Of a stretch of 37,561 bases of DNA, positions 27,356 to 35,669 are shown in pieces (the first letter of the stretch is position 1; the number at the start of each line of letters is the position of its first letter). A program made the position numbers and the translations under genes. Origin of the DNA: an uncultured Clostridium sp. (lineage in GTDB: Bacteria > Bacillota > Clostridia > TANB77 > CAG-508). The stretch spans positions 1 to 37,561 of the forward strand of contig CAOKRC010000017.1 of the NCBI GenBank assembly GCA_948471035.1, given 5' to 3'. Below the pieces are notes generated by a model, which saw only the letters and a list, made by a program, of their open reading frames with translations, searched no databases and was not told the DNA's origin.

Positions 27356-27832
27356 TTATTTCTTTATAGATAAAATTTTATATTTAGCAGTTCCTGCAGG
27401 GATGGTAAATTCTACTGTTTGACCTTTTTTTGCTCCAAGTAATGCTGCTCCAATTGGAGATTCATTAGAAATTTTATTTTGTGCAAGGTCAACCTCAGTT
27501 GAACCAACTATTGTATATTCTGCCTCTTCATTAAAATCCAAATCTTTTACTTTTACAGTATTTCCTATTTGAACTGTACTTGTATCTATTTCAGATTCAT
27601 CTATAATTTTGGCATATCTTAATTTTGTTTCTAATCCTGCTATTTTTATTTCATTAGCAGCTTGTGCATTTTTAGCTTCATCATATTCTGAATTTTCTGA
27701 TAAATCTCCAAATCCTAAAGCTATTTTTATACGTTCTGCAATTTCTGCCCTTTTTTCTGTTCTTAAATATTCTAATTCTTTCTCTAAATTATCATAACCT
27801 TCTTGTGTTAATATTACTTCTTTTTCTTCCAT
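27356..27832 (-). CDS. greA: Transcription elongation factor GreA
   Basis: Rescues backtracked RNA polymerase by stimulating transcript cleavage. The 158-residue length is standard. N-terminal coiled-coil hairpin 1-75 with [16 protein letters not shown] and the acidic tip [13 protein letters not shown], whose D/E residues coordinate the metal in the polymerase channel; C-terminal FKBP-like domain with [19 protein letters not shown] and the end YKILSIKK. Starts at ATG 27832 after an AGGAGAG ribosome site. Confidence 0.97.
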   Translation of the reverse strand: MEEKEVILTQEGYDNLEKELEYLRTEKRAEIAERIKIALGFGDLSENSEYDEAKNAQAANEIKIAGLETKLRYAKIIDESEIDTSTVQIGNTVKVKDLDFNEEAEYTIVGSTEVDLAQNKISNESPIGAALLGAKKGQTVEFTIPAGTAKYKILSIKK

Positions 27833-27948
27833 AATATAAAGTCTCTCCTCTCAAAAATACAAATGTATTATTGTTTTTTATATTTACATTATCTTAAGAT
27901 AATTCTTCTCGTTTGTCAATAGCAAATGTTAAATTTTAAAATTTTCTT

Positions 27949-28159
27949 GTTACTAGATAATAGCTCTTTTTGTTCTATTTTTTAGAAAAGACTAAATATA
28001 AATATTAAAAACGAGTTCAACCTACTAGCCGTAAGGCGTCAAATTTATTAGAAAAAATATAGTGTATTACATTATTTTTTTTAACCAATTATTCTTAAAC
28101 GCCTTGGAGAACGGAATTTTTTATATTTAGCCTTTTCTTTTCAATAATTAACTAGTAAC
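27949..28159. repeat. Large imperfect palindrome spanning a 3' end and the greA upstream gap
   Basis: The gap of about 315 bases between greA and the gene at 28148 holds nested inverted repeats: GTTACTAG at 27949-27956 with CTAGTAAC at 28152-28159; AGAAAAGxCTAAATATAA-type arms at 27984-28002 and 28120-28138; and AAGGCGT at 28033-28039 with ACGCCTT at 28099-28105; plus a small GCC-GTAA-GGC hairpin. The outer arm includes the stop codon of the gene at 28148. It has no coding frame. It could be a degenerate mobile element or a long 3' RNA structure. Confidence 0.55.
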
Positions 28160-29071
28160 ATATTCCTTATTATTAATTATTCCATTTCTACCAATTAAAT
28201 TTACAATTCTTAAATTATCTTCTTCTATCTTTCTTATTATATCATCATACTTCTTACCCCTCAAACTCTCTTCATATAGTATCTTTTTACTGAATTTTTT
28301 ATACTCTATACTTTCAGCATCGTCTATACTACTATCATATATCATTTGAAAATCTAAAACATTAATTCCATTAAAAAGTTTAGATTTAGGAATAACTTCC
28401 TTATTCATTTCAATAATAATTGCAGCTCTATTTATATTAAATGTATTTAGCATATCTTCATTAAAATCAAAATTAACAATAATTTTAGCTTTTGAAAGAC
28501 TTTTTCTTTTATTATTGGTTACAGTTATTGGAATACCTAAACTTTCTAAATAATCGCTTATTTTCGTAAAATTATTAATTTTGTAAGTTACAATATTTAT
28601 TCTTTTAAATTTTTGTGAAAGATATATTATAGAGTTTTTTGTAATATCATTTAGATTGTTTATAAGTATAAATACTTCTTGGGAAATAGTATCTTCTTTT
28701 TTTACTTTAGAAATATAGTCTATCATGTTATATATCAAATAATATTGAAGTATATTCCCTTTATAAATGTGTATACCATTATTATATAGCATATTGTTTA
28801 ACTCTTTTATGTTATTTAAGTAATTTGATAAAACTACACTTTTAGTTGATTTTACTAATATCTTTGTAATGATATTTATAGCCAACTTATTTGTAACCCT
28901 TTTATATGGCAAAATACATATCTTATTACTTTTTATAGTTAATATACAAAATGCTTTTTTAAAAAAGTATATAACATATCTAAGGAAAAGCGGAATTTTA
29001 GTATCTATATTAAACATTTCATTTATGTTGTCCAATTCTTTTATATAAAGTACCTCGTAAATAAAAATCAC
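28148..29071 (-). CDS. Hypothetical protein, 307 residues
   Basis: No family recognised. Lys/Asn/Ile-rich, probably cytoplasmic; one hydrophobic stretch near 28-45 (LFLRYVIYFFKKAFCIL) is interrupted by lysines. The middle looks like alternating strands and helices (VFILINNL, RINIVTYKI, KAKIIVNFDF, AAIIIEM), a Rossmann-like or nucleotide-binding pattern without a clear glycine loop. The end YDDIIRKIEEDNLRIVNLIGRNGII is Lys/Glu-rich. AAGGTGA lies before the ATG at 29071, but it is inside a stable hairpin. Downstream of thyX with about 85 bases between. Confidence 0.75.
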   Translation of the reverse strand: MIFIYEVLYIKELDNINEMFNIDTKIPLFLRYVIYFFKKAFCILTIKSNKICILPYKRVTNKLAINIITKILVKSTKSVVLSNYLNNIKELNNMLYNNGIHIYKGNILQYYLIYNMIDYISKVKKEDTISQEVFILINNLNDITKNSIIYLSQKFKRINIVTYKINNFTKISDYLESLGIPITVTNNKRKSLSKAKIIVNFDFNEDMLNTFNINRAAIIIEMNKEVIPKSKLFNGINVLDFQMIYDSSIDDAESIEYKKFSKKILYEESLRGKKYDDIIRKIEEDNLRIVNLIGRNGIINNKEYVTS

Positions 29072-29113
29072 CTTATTTCTATTATTTTTTTAATTATATT
29101 ATAGAAATAAGGT
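29070..29113 (-). promoter_or_regulatory. Hairpin that buries the ribosome site of the next gene
   Basis: A perfect 13-bp stem (ACCTTATTTCTAT at 29070-29082 in the plus sense, complement at 29101-29113, 18-base loop). In the minus-strand RNA the 3' arm contains AAGGTGA, the ribosome site for the gene at 29071. It is not followed by a T run before the start codon, so a role in translation control or RNA stability is more likely than termination. Confidence 0.55.
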
Positions 29114-29156
29114 TTTATTACAATTATTCAAATTTCATATATAAAAAGTGATTCCA

Positions 29157-29825
29157 TTAAAAATCCTCTATCATTAATTTCGCATAATAATCTGGATTAA
29201 AATCTTCATCATATGGTATTTCATCAAATATTTCTGGCATTTGTTGTTTAAAATATTTTAATAAAGGTATCATTACTTGGCGAATGCTTGGATGAACATG
29301 GTTATTTGCACGCAAACTAAATATATGCTTCCATTCTCTTATATTAGCTGTCATTGTGTATTCTGCTGCTGTAGAATGTGGTAAAAGATTTCTACACATA
29401 TCTGTGGCTGCCCCTAATTCTTTCATTTTAATATATCCTTTTTCAATTTCTTGCATTGTTTGTTTCCATACATCATACATATTTTTGTCTTCTATATAAA
29501 TTGGATTTATAAAAGCTATTTCATTTCCATATTTATCTTTATCATAACTACAATATCTTGTAGACTCAACTGAAAAACTTGCAAATCTGTGTCTTGTTAA
29601 ATCTTTATATGAACCTATATCATTATAAATTCTTACTGTAATTTTTTCATGTTCTAATACAGATTCATGACCTCTATTAATACAATTTTTTAATAAATTT
29701 TTATAACTCTCATCTGTTATTTTGTCTTCTGAACGATAACATGTCCTACATGCTCTTTCTATTCTTTGCATTATTTGTTTTCCATCAAATTTTTCTACTT
29801 TTACCCATGGTTCTACAATTCTCAT
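29157..29825 (-). CDS. thyX: FAD-dependent thymidylate synthase ThyX
   Basis: Makes dTMP from dUMP with methylene-THF, NADPH and FAD. The 222-residue length fits. Seen: NRGHESVLEHEKITVRI near 50-66; the ThyX motif RHRFASFSVESTRYC (RHRxxSxxxxSxR) near 80-92; and the FAD/dUMP region ANIREWKHIFSLRANNHVH near 160, with the end RQVMIPLLKYFKQ. No thyA is in view. AGGTAT-type ribosome site precedes the ATG. Confidence 0.96.
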   Translation of the reverse strand: MRIVEPWVKVEKFDGKQIMQRIERACRTCYRSEDKITDESYKNLLKNCINRGHESVLEHEKITVRIYNDIGSYKDLTRHRFASFSVESTRYCSYDKDKYGNEIAFINPIYIEDKNMYDVWKQTMQEIEKGYIKMKELGAATDMCRNLLPHSTAAEYTMTANIREWKHIFSLRANNHVHPSIRQVMIPLLKYFKQQMPEIFDEIPYDEDFNPDYYAKLMIEDF

Positions 29826-29889
29826 TTTTATACCTCCATATAATTTACTTTATTTAATATATCAAATAAGACATTTTTTTTCAACAAAA

Positions 29890-29917
29890 AAGAAGAAATA
29901 TTTTCATATTTCTTCTT
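29890..29917 (-). terminator. Terminator of the hypothetical gene at 29924
   Basis: AAGAAGAAATAT / ATATTTCTTCTT stem with a 4-base loop, followed on the minus strand by TTTTTTGTTG, six bases past the stop codon. Confidence 0.85.
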
Positions 29918-29923
29918 ATATTT

Positions 29924-30799
29924 TTATTTTCCTCTTCCTTCTGGAAGTGCTGGAGTATCTAAAACTATTCTTATCTTAAATACATAACTTACTGCTCTAC
30001 CAACTTTACTATTTTTAATTCTTTGCCATAAAGAAGGTTTTACTTCCATTCTTGTATCAGCTATAAATTTATTTTGTTCTTCTTGCCCAACTTGAACAAC
30101 ATTTTCTAGAACATCGCTTACTGGTTCAGTTGTCTCAACTTTTTGTGTTTGTACAACTTCTTCTGCTTCATAATCAACTGGTGTTGGTATTACCTTTAAT
30201 GCATCTGCTACTTCAATTCCTATATAACTTAATGCTTTTGATCTATCTTCTATTCTTTCCATATCTATTTCAATATGTAAATTTGATTCCAAATTAACAA
30301 CTCTTGCATTTATTAATTTTACTGCATCTTGATAGTTTTGTGATGTAGGAGTTTTTGACCTTCCAATAATTCCTAATGTTTCTATAATATCTTCACCAAA
30401 TTCGTTATCAGCTTCTTTTATTTCACTTTTCCAATCATTATCTTTATTTTCTACAATTTCTAATAATTCTTTTAATCTTCCTGAAAGAATTATATTCTTT
30501 TCTCTTTGTCTAATTAATTCTTCTATTTGTTTTGTATTTGCTTCAAACTGATTTGTAGCGTACTCAACTAAACCATAAGCTGCTTTATATACTGCTTTTG
30601 GAAAATTCTTCTTTTTGGGATATTCTATTAAATATGTTTTTATAGATTCAATTAAATCTTTGAAATATGTATCTTCATCTAATTGAACTATTTGTTTTTT
30701 ACTATTTGGATTAATTAATTTTTGTACCTTATCAATATTATTTAAAATCTTTTCTTCCGTAATTACCATTCTTACGTTTACTATGCCACTTTTAGACAT
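29924..30799 (-). CDS. Hypothetical cytoplasmic protein, 291 residues
   Basis: No family recognised. Acidic and helical, with a likely coiled coil near 85-125 (NQFEANTKQIEELIRQREK). A central KTPTSQNYQDAVKLINARV, an acidic linker near 205-235 (AEEVVQTQKVETTEPV), and a basic tail (SLWQRIKNSKVGRAV) that may dock on membrane or nucleic acid, ending PALPEGRGK. Strong GGAGG ribosome site before the ATG; own terminator. CGG at 30731 is out of frame (ACG GAA). Confidence 0.75.
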   Translation of the reverse strand: MSKSGIVNVRMVITEEKILNNIDKVQKLINPNSKKQIVQLDEDTYFKDLIESIKTYLIEYPKKKNFPKAVYKAAYGLVEYATNQFEANTKQIEELIRQREKNIILSGRLKELLEIVENKDNDWKSEIKEADNEFGEDIIETLGIIGRSKTPTSQNYQDAVKLINARVVNLESNLHIEIDMERIEDRSKALSYIGIEVADALKVIPTPVDYEAEEVVQTQKVETTEPVSDVLENVVQVGQEEQNKFIADTRMEVKPSLWQRIKNSKVGRAVSYVFKIRIVLDTPALPEGRGK

Positions 30800-30962
30800 T
30801 GTAAACCTCCCTCCTTTGTCCTACGTAATATTCTAACTATCAAAATTATACAACTTCTTTTAAGAAAGTACAATAGGATTTATAAAAAAACTTTTTTTAT
30901 TTTCGTAACAATTTTATTACACTTTTACTATAAAAGTCAACATTATTTTGCAAATTTTTTAA

Positions 30963-31536
30963 TTATTTTTTATTAACTAAACTTTTTAATATAGAGTTAT
31001 CAAATTCTTTATATAGTTTTGCAATATCTATATCCTTTTCAACTCTCATTCTATATATTAAACTAGAACAAGTAAGTCCAAATATTCCGTGATGCCATTA
31101 TTCCTGGCTCACCATCAATTATTTCTCCTTTTTCTATTCCTTCTCTTAATATATTTTCAATATTTTTTATATATTCAACAACCTTATTCTTACACATTAT
31201 ATTTCGTGGTTCATTCCCCCATATTTGGCTAAGAACTATGGTCATAAAATCCTCATATTTAGATATTATTTTAATTTGTATTAACACAATAGCTCGCAAT
31301 TTATCTATTGTGTTATTTGCCTTTGAAATTTTAATATTAATGCTATTTTTTAATAACTTCATTCCTTCTTCTACAAGAAAATTAAAAATTTCCTCTTTAC
31401 TAGAAAAATGATAATACAAGGTTCCTTTTGCAACTCCCACAGTAGCAGTTATTTCTTCTATACTAGTTGCATCATAACCTTTCTTTGCAAATAATTTCAT
31501 AGACGTTTCGAATATCTTCCTTTTTGTTTTATTCAT
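30963..31536 (-). CDS. TetR family transcriptional regulator, joined across a CGG +1 shift
   Basis: About 190 residues when joined, the standard TetR length. N-terminal helix-turn-helix: IFETSMKLFAKKGYDATSIEE, TVGVAKGTLYYHFSSKEEI (residues 9-55), the canonical TetR DNA-binding sequence. The C-terminal ligand and dimer domain runs to IMAS, then CGG at 31087-31089 (TCA CGG AAT); resuming at GGA gives MASGIFGLTCSS, the last conserved helix of many TetR proteins, and 40 more residues to LKSLVNKK. Starts 12 bases after a CMP-kinase-like gene; AGGTGA before the ATG. Target and ligand unknown. Confidence 0.88.
31087..31089 (-). other. CGG +1 shift site 7 (TetR regulator)
   Basis: Codon 150, TCA CGG AAT in frame 0; frame resumes at GGA ATA TTT GGA and runs to a TAA at 30963-30965. 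In frame 0 a stop follows after eight codons. Confidence 0.83.
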
Positions 31537-31548
31537 TCACATATTCAC

Positions 31549-32121
31549 CTATTTTTCTTTATTTTGTAGCCAATTCTCATAAGCATTTAAAACCTTATTA
31601 CAAACTTCTTCTGGTGTTAAATTTGTTGTATCAACTACCAAATCATAGTTTGACATTTCATCACGATTTACTCCATATTCTTCTTTCCATCTATTGGTTT
31701 CTTCTTTATGTCTATACATAATTTTATTTTTTGCTTCTTCCAAACTTGCAAAAGGCTCTGTATTTTTTCTTGAAGCATCTTCAAAAGCTCTTTTTGCAGA
31801 TACTTCTAAATCAACACTCAAATATATTTTAAAAGAATCTGGAATTGCATACCAACCAAGTTTAGCATCTATAATTAAATTGTCACGAGTACTAGCATAA
31901 TCTGCTGCACTTTTTTCAATTGTTCTATCTAAATCTGGATGTTCATTTAAATAAATTTGAAATTCTACAATGGACATTCCTTTTTCTGCTGCTAATTTTC
32001 TAACATATTGTCCATTTCTATATATTTCATAACCTAATTTATTTTGTAAATTATTAGATAAAGTTCCTTGTCCACTTGCATGATCTCCTGCTATAGTTAT
32101 TATATGTTTCTTTTCTGCCAT
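31549..32121 (-). CDS. Cytidylate kinase-like P-loop protein
   Basis: A 190-residue member of the (d)CMP kinase-like AAA_26 group. Seen: IITIAGDHASGQGTLS at the P-loop, where the usual GKGT/GKST lysine is Gln; YEIYRNGQYVRKLA near 32; NLIIDAKLGWYAIPD near 88; IYLSVDLEVSAKRAFED; and the lid RKNTEPFASLEEA. A Gln at the Walker lysine is odd for a kinase, though other members of this group do vary there. Start chosen at ATG 32121 because AAAGGTGG lies just upstream; a GTG 12 bases earlier overlaps that site. Sits where gmk often follows remA in Firmicutes. Confidence 0.78.
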   Translation of the reverse strand: MAEKKHIITIAGDHASGQGTLSNNLQNKLGYEIYRNGQYVRKLAAEKGMSIVEFQIYLNEHPDLDRTIEKSAADYASTRDNLIIDAKLGWYAIPDSFKIYLSVDLEVSAKRAFEDASRKNTEPFASLEEAKNKIMYRHKEETNRWKEEYGVNRDEMSNYDLVVDTTNLTPEEVCNKVLNAYENWLQNKEK

Positions 32122-32155
32122 TTTTAGTGCCACCTTTTTATTATAATATTGTTAT

Positions 32156-32386
32156 TTATTCTTCTATATTTTCATTTTCTTCTACTACTTTTGCTTCTTC
32201 TGCCACTGTTACTTTTCCAGCAGCAATTTCATCTGCTGCAAGAGTTACTGTTGATGCTTCTTCTTTATCAACTAGTGGTGTATCTCCTTTTGATAATTGT
32301 CTTGCTCTTTTTGCAGTTGCTACTACAAGTTCAAATCTGTTATCTACATTTTCTAATAATTCTCTTACTGTTGGTTTTACCATCAT
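32156..32386 (-). CDS. rpoZ: RNA polymerase omega subunit
   Basis: Small polymerase subunit that helps beta' folding. 76 residues. Seen: KPTVRELLENVDNRFELVV and ATAKRARQLSKGD, the omega signature, then PLVDKEEASTVTLAADEI with a Glu-rich tail. Starts 6 bases after remA. AGAGGT ribosome site; two adjacent ATGs are possible. Confidence 0.92.
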   Translation of the reverse strand: MMVKPTVRELLENVDNRFELVVATAKRARQLSKGDTPLVDKEEASTVTLAADEIAAGKVTVAEEAKVVEENENIEE

Positions 32387-32392
32387 TTTAAA

Positions 32393-32656
32393 TTACCTCT
32401 TTTCCTCTATTTCTTCTTTATCATCTTTATCAAGCCTTCCTGCTACTGTTTCTGGTTGTACAGCAGATAATATAATATGTCCTGAATCCATTATAACTAC
32501 TGCTCTTGTACGTCTACCATATGTTGCATCTACTGCTGAGCCATTATCTTTTGCTTCCTGCACCATTCTTTTTATAGGTGCTGAATCAGGGCTTACTATT
32601 GCAACAATTCTATTTGCTGATACAATATTTCCAAATCCTATATTGATTAGTTGCAT
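32393..32656 (-). CDS. remA: RemA-type regulator (DUF370)
   Basis: An 87-residue DNA-binding regulator related to Bacillus RemA, which activates biofilm matrix and osmoprotection genes. Seen: [55 protein letters not shown], with the conserved R-R-T-R. A Lys/Glu-rich tail extends past the usual end. In the expected order after yicC, 11 bases apart. RemA in Bacillus controls extracellular polysaccharide genes; a link to the glycan cluster here is only a guess. Confidence 0.95.
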   Translation of the reverse strand: MQLINIGFGNIVSANRIVAIVSPDSAPIKRMVQEAKDNGSAVDATYGRRTRAVVIMDSGHIILSAVQPETVAGRLDKDDKEEIEEKR

Positions 32657-32667
32657 AATTCACTCTC

Positions 32668-33537
32668 CTATTCTATATTTTGAATTTGTTCACGTATGTC
32701 TTCTAACTCGGTTTTTATATCAATTACTAAATTGGTAATTGATAAACTACCAGATTTTGAACCTATCGTATTTGTTTCTCTATTCATTTCTTGAATTAAG
32801 AAATCTATTTTCTTACCTATTGGTGTATCTACATTTATTAATTCTTTAAATTGATTAATATGGCTGTTTAATCTTGTAATTTCCTCTTCAACTGAGCATT
32901 TATCAGCATAAATCACTGTCTCTTCAGCAAGTCTATCTTTGTCTATATCTGTTTTTAAAATTTCCTTAATTCTTGTTTCTAATTTTACTACATATTCGTT
33001 AACAAGTCCAGTAGAATATGTAGAAATTTCACAAACTTTCTTTAAAACTTTTTCTATTCTCGTATTTAAATCCTCTTTTATCTTATTTCCTTCGTTTTCT
33101 CTCATTTGTAGAAAATTTGTAATTGCTTCATTAAGGCATATTAATAATTCTTTCCAAATAACCTCTTCATCTTCTACATTTTGAATAGTTAACACATCTG
33201 GAAATTTTGATATTTCTGTAACAAGTATGTTTTCATCTATTCCATTTTCTCTTGCAATAGTTTTTAATTCTTTTATATATATTCCCGCTAGTTCTTTATT
33301 TATTCTAATATCTTTTCCTTCTGCACTATTATTTTCAAAACTAATAAAAATATCAATTTTTCCTCTTGAAACTTTAGAAGAAATCTCTTTTTTTACCTTT
33401 TCTTCTAAATAACTAATACTTCTTGGTAGCTTTACTGTAATATCATTATACCTATGATTTACAGATTTAATTTCAATGTTATATGTTCTATCATTATTTT
33501 CATATCTAGCTCTTCCAAAGCCTGTCATACTTCTCAT
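32668..33537 (-). CDS. yicC: YicC/YloC family protein (endoribonuclease family)
   Basis: A 289-residue protein. Starts MRSMTGFGRARYENNDRTY and keeps IEIKSVNHRYNDITVKLPR and the C-terminal DUF1732 end GKKIDFLIQEMNRETNTIGSKS. The family includes endoribonucleases that act on small RNAs in other bacteria. First of yicC-remA-rpoZ, a conserved Firmicute order; gmk, which usually lies between remA and rpoZ, is missing. CGG at 33267 is out of frame (GCG GGA). Confidence 0.95.
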   Translation of the reverse strand: MRSMTGFGRARYENNDRTYNIEIKSVNHRYNDITVKLPRSISYLEEKVKKEISSKVSRGKIDIFISFENNSAEGKDIRINKELAGIYIKELKTIARENGIDENILVTEISKFPDVLTIQNVEDEEVIWKELLICLNEAITNFLQMRENEGNKIKEDLNTRIEKVLKKVCEISTYSTGLVNEYVVKLETRIKEILKTDIDKDRLAEETVIYADKCSVEEEITRLNSHINQFKELINVDTPIGKKIDFLIQEMNRETNTIGSKSGSLSITNLVIDIKTELEDIREQIQNIE

Positions 33538-33642
33538 TTATTTCTCTCTCCTCTTTTTAGAACTCTCAGTCATTCTTACGAGCAATAATTTCTAGTTAAG
33601 TAAAGATAACTTCTCTTATTTTTGCATAATTTATTATTTTAT

Positions 33643-34158
33643 CTACTTCTTTACTATTTCACTAATATCATTTAAACTATCAATGTATTGTTTTTTCATT
33701 TTTCTATATATTATTATAGATTTACCCACATAATAAACTGCAAATACTAATGAAATAGATGCAACTATCATATGAAATCTTTTAAAATATAATGTATATA
33801 GATAAATTGAAACTAAAGTAACTATCGCAAGTGCTAAACATTCAATTCCATGTATACAAATATTTCCATTTTCTTTTCTATAACTATATTCAAATAGCAT
33901 AATTGTAAAAGTAATAAGTGCAACACTAAATACTCTTAAGTCTGTTAAAAATGCATTTGTTTCTATGTTTAAAGCTCCTAATGCAATAAAATATAAAAAT
34001 AGCATAACACCATTTGCAATTACAAGATTTTCAAATACTTTTCTATTTATTTTTTCTTCTTCTCCTTTAGGAAGTTCTTTTTTTGTTTCTAATTCTTCTA
34101 CTTTTTCGATATGTTCATTGCTTACTCCTGTATTTTGAGTATGTTTTGCCTCTTCCAT
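33643..34158 (-). CDS. Membrane protein, four helices, function unknown
   Basis: A 171-residue protein. The first 45 residues are hydrophilic and Glu/Lys-rich (IEKVEELETKKELPKGEEE). Four membrane helices follow: VIANGVMLFLYFIALGAL, VFSVALITFTIMLFEY, CLALAIVTLVSIYLYTLYF and MIVASISLVFAVYYV; then a Lys-rich tail. No family recognised. Eighteen bases after the rsmE gene start region's neighbour, and probably co-transcribed with rsmE, which lies upstream in the reading direction. Confidence 0.75.
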   Translation of the reverse strand: MEEAKHTQNTGVSNEHIEKVEELETKKELPKGEEEKINRKVFENLVIANGVMLFLYFIALGALNIETNAFLTDLRVFSVALITFTIMLFEYSYRKENGNICIHGIECLALAIVTLVSIYLYTLYFKRFHMIVASISLVFAVYYVGKSIIIYRKMKKQYIDSLNDISEIVKK

Positions 34159-34176
34159 AACATAACATTCCTTTCA

Positions 34177-34926
34177 TTAAATCATTTCATCAAATTCATA
34201 CATTATTACACTTGCAAGTACTATTGGGGCTGTTTCAGTTCTAAGAATTCTTTTTCCTAAAGTAACTACTTTTACATTATAACTTTTTAAAAGCTCGATT
34301 TCTTTTTCTTCAATTCCACCTTCTGGTCCAATTATAATTGCTATTTTTAATGATTTTTTATTATTAACTTCTTTTAAAGCATTTTTTATACTACAATTTT
34401 CTTCATTTTCATATGCTACTAATACTATATCATAATCTTCGATTTTTTCATATACATTTTTAATATTAATTGGATAATTTACAAGCGGTATTTTATCTCT
34501 TTTACTTTGCTTTGCTGCAATTTCAGCTATTTTTTGCCACCTTAAAATCTTTTTATCTACGTTTTTATTATCTACCTTAACCACACATCTATTCATTATA
34601 ACAGGGGTAATTTCACTTACACCTATTTCTGTAGTTTTTTGAATTATAGTTTCCATCTTTTCCGCTTTAGGAATCCCTTGAAATATATGTAAATACGTTT
34701 TTGTTTCATTCTTATTTTCTAATTTATCTATAATTTTACAATTAACAAATCTATTATCTAATTCTGTAATTTTGCACAAATAATTAATAGAATTACTAAT
34801 ATCACATACAGTTATTTCTTCATCTATCCCAAGCCTAAGTACATTTTTTATGTGGTTAACATCGTCTTCCTCTATTCTTATTATATTATCATTTACTTGA
34901 TTTTCTGTAACAAAAAATTTATACAT
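34177..34926 (-). CDS. rsmE: 16S rRNA (uracil-1498-N3)-methyltransferase RsmE
   Basis: SPOUT-fold methyltransferase that modifies U1498 of 16S rRNA using SAM. 249 residues. Seen: the PUA-like N-terminus with VNHIKNVLRLGIDEEI; the QGIPKAEKMETIIQKTTEIG loop; RWQKIAEIAAKQSKR; IGPEGGIEEKEIELL, the SAM-binding knot; and LGKRILRTETAPIV, the knot's last part. GGAGG lies 11 bases before the ATG. Confidence 0.96.
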   Translation of the reverse strand: MYKFFVTENQVNDNIIRIEEDDVNHIKNVLRLGIDEEITVCDISNSINYLCKITELDNRFVNCKIIDKLENKNETKTYLHIFQGIPKAEKMETIIQKTTEIGVSEITPVIMNRCVVKVDNKNVDKKILRWQKIAEIAAKQSKRDKIPLVNYPINIKNVYEKIEDYDIVLVAYENEENCSIKNALKEVNNKKSLKIAIIIGPEGGIEEKEIELLKSYNVKVVTLGKRILRTETAPIVLASVIMYEFDEMI

Positions 34927-35017
34927 ATATACAATCCTCCTGTAGAAGAATTATATCATGTATTTATATGGTTGTCATTATAATTAGTAATAAAATATCT
35001 TAATTTGTTGATGAACA

Positions 35018-35063
35018 AAAAAACAGAATTTTGATAATAATAAATTATCAAATTCTGTTTTTT
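35018..35063. terminator. Terminator after the Gly-rich gene
   Basis: AACAGAATTTTGATAAT pairs with ATTATCAAATTCTGTT (one bulged T); A and T runs on both sides. It isolates rsmE from the accessory region. Confidence 0.8.
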
Positions 35064-35574
35064 AATTTATCTTTTCTAATTAGATTGGTATGGATTGTAG
35101 CTTCCTGCAGGAACTTCTCCTATAGATACCGCTCCATCTCCACCTTTTCCGCCAAAGTAACCTTCAGTTGCTCCAAATGCTTCTCCTCCAGTTGCTACTA
35201 TTATTCCATTTTGTTCAATACTTTTATTATAGAATATATTTATAGAACCGCCTCCTAAACTTCCACCAGCACCTTCACCATACAATCCTCCTTTTGAACC
35301 ATTTGCTTCTATTTTTCCAGTATTTCCTATATTATTTTCATATATAACTAATAGTCCTCCTGTTCCATTTTCTCCTATTCCATTTTCTGTATTACCTACA
35401 GAATTTTCTCCTCCTTTTCCTCCTGGATTTCCTGCACCTCCACCAGCACGCTTAGTATACCATGAACTTGAAGTTCTGTGACCTCTTCCTTCACCACCAG
35501 AGCCTCCGTTGTCACTACTATTTTCAGCATATTTATAGCCTTCAGAGTTCCTACAATTCACATTAACGCCTCCT

Positions 35575-35577
35575 CCG
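35575..35577 (-). other. CGG +1 shift site 11 (Gly-rich gene)
   Basis: TTA CGG AGG in frame; resuming at GGA GGA GGC gives SGGLGGGVNVN. In phase with the frame set by site 10. Confidence 0.82.
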
Positions 35578-35599
35578 TAAGCCACCAGAATATGAAGAA

Positions 35600-35602
35600 C
35601 CG
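35600..35602 (-). other. CGG +1 shift site 10 (Gly-rich gene)
   Basis: AGA CGG TTC in frame; resuming at GGT TCT TCA gives GSGGRGSSYSGG. Only 25 bases upstream of site 11 and 67 downstream of site 9. Confidence 0.82.
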
Positions 35603-35666
35603 TCTACCTCCACTTCCAGAACAACCATTACCATTAGAATCTCCAAATATCGCATTTCCAGAGTCT

Positions 35667-35669
35667 CCG
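35667..35669 (-). other. CGG +1 shift site 9 (Gly-rich gene)
   Basis: GGG CGG AGA in frame; resuming at GGA GAC TCT gives ETGGGDSGNAIFG. Without the shift a TAA follows within nine codons. Confidence 0.83.
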
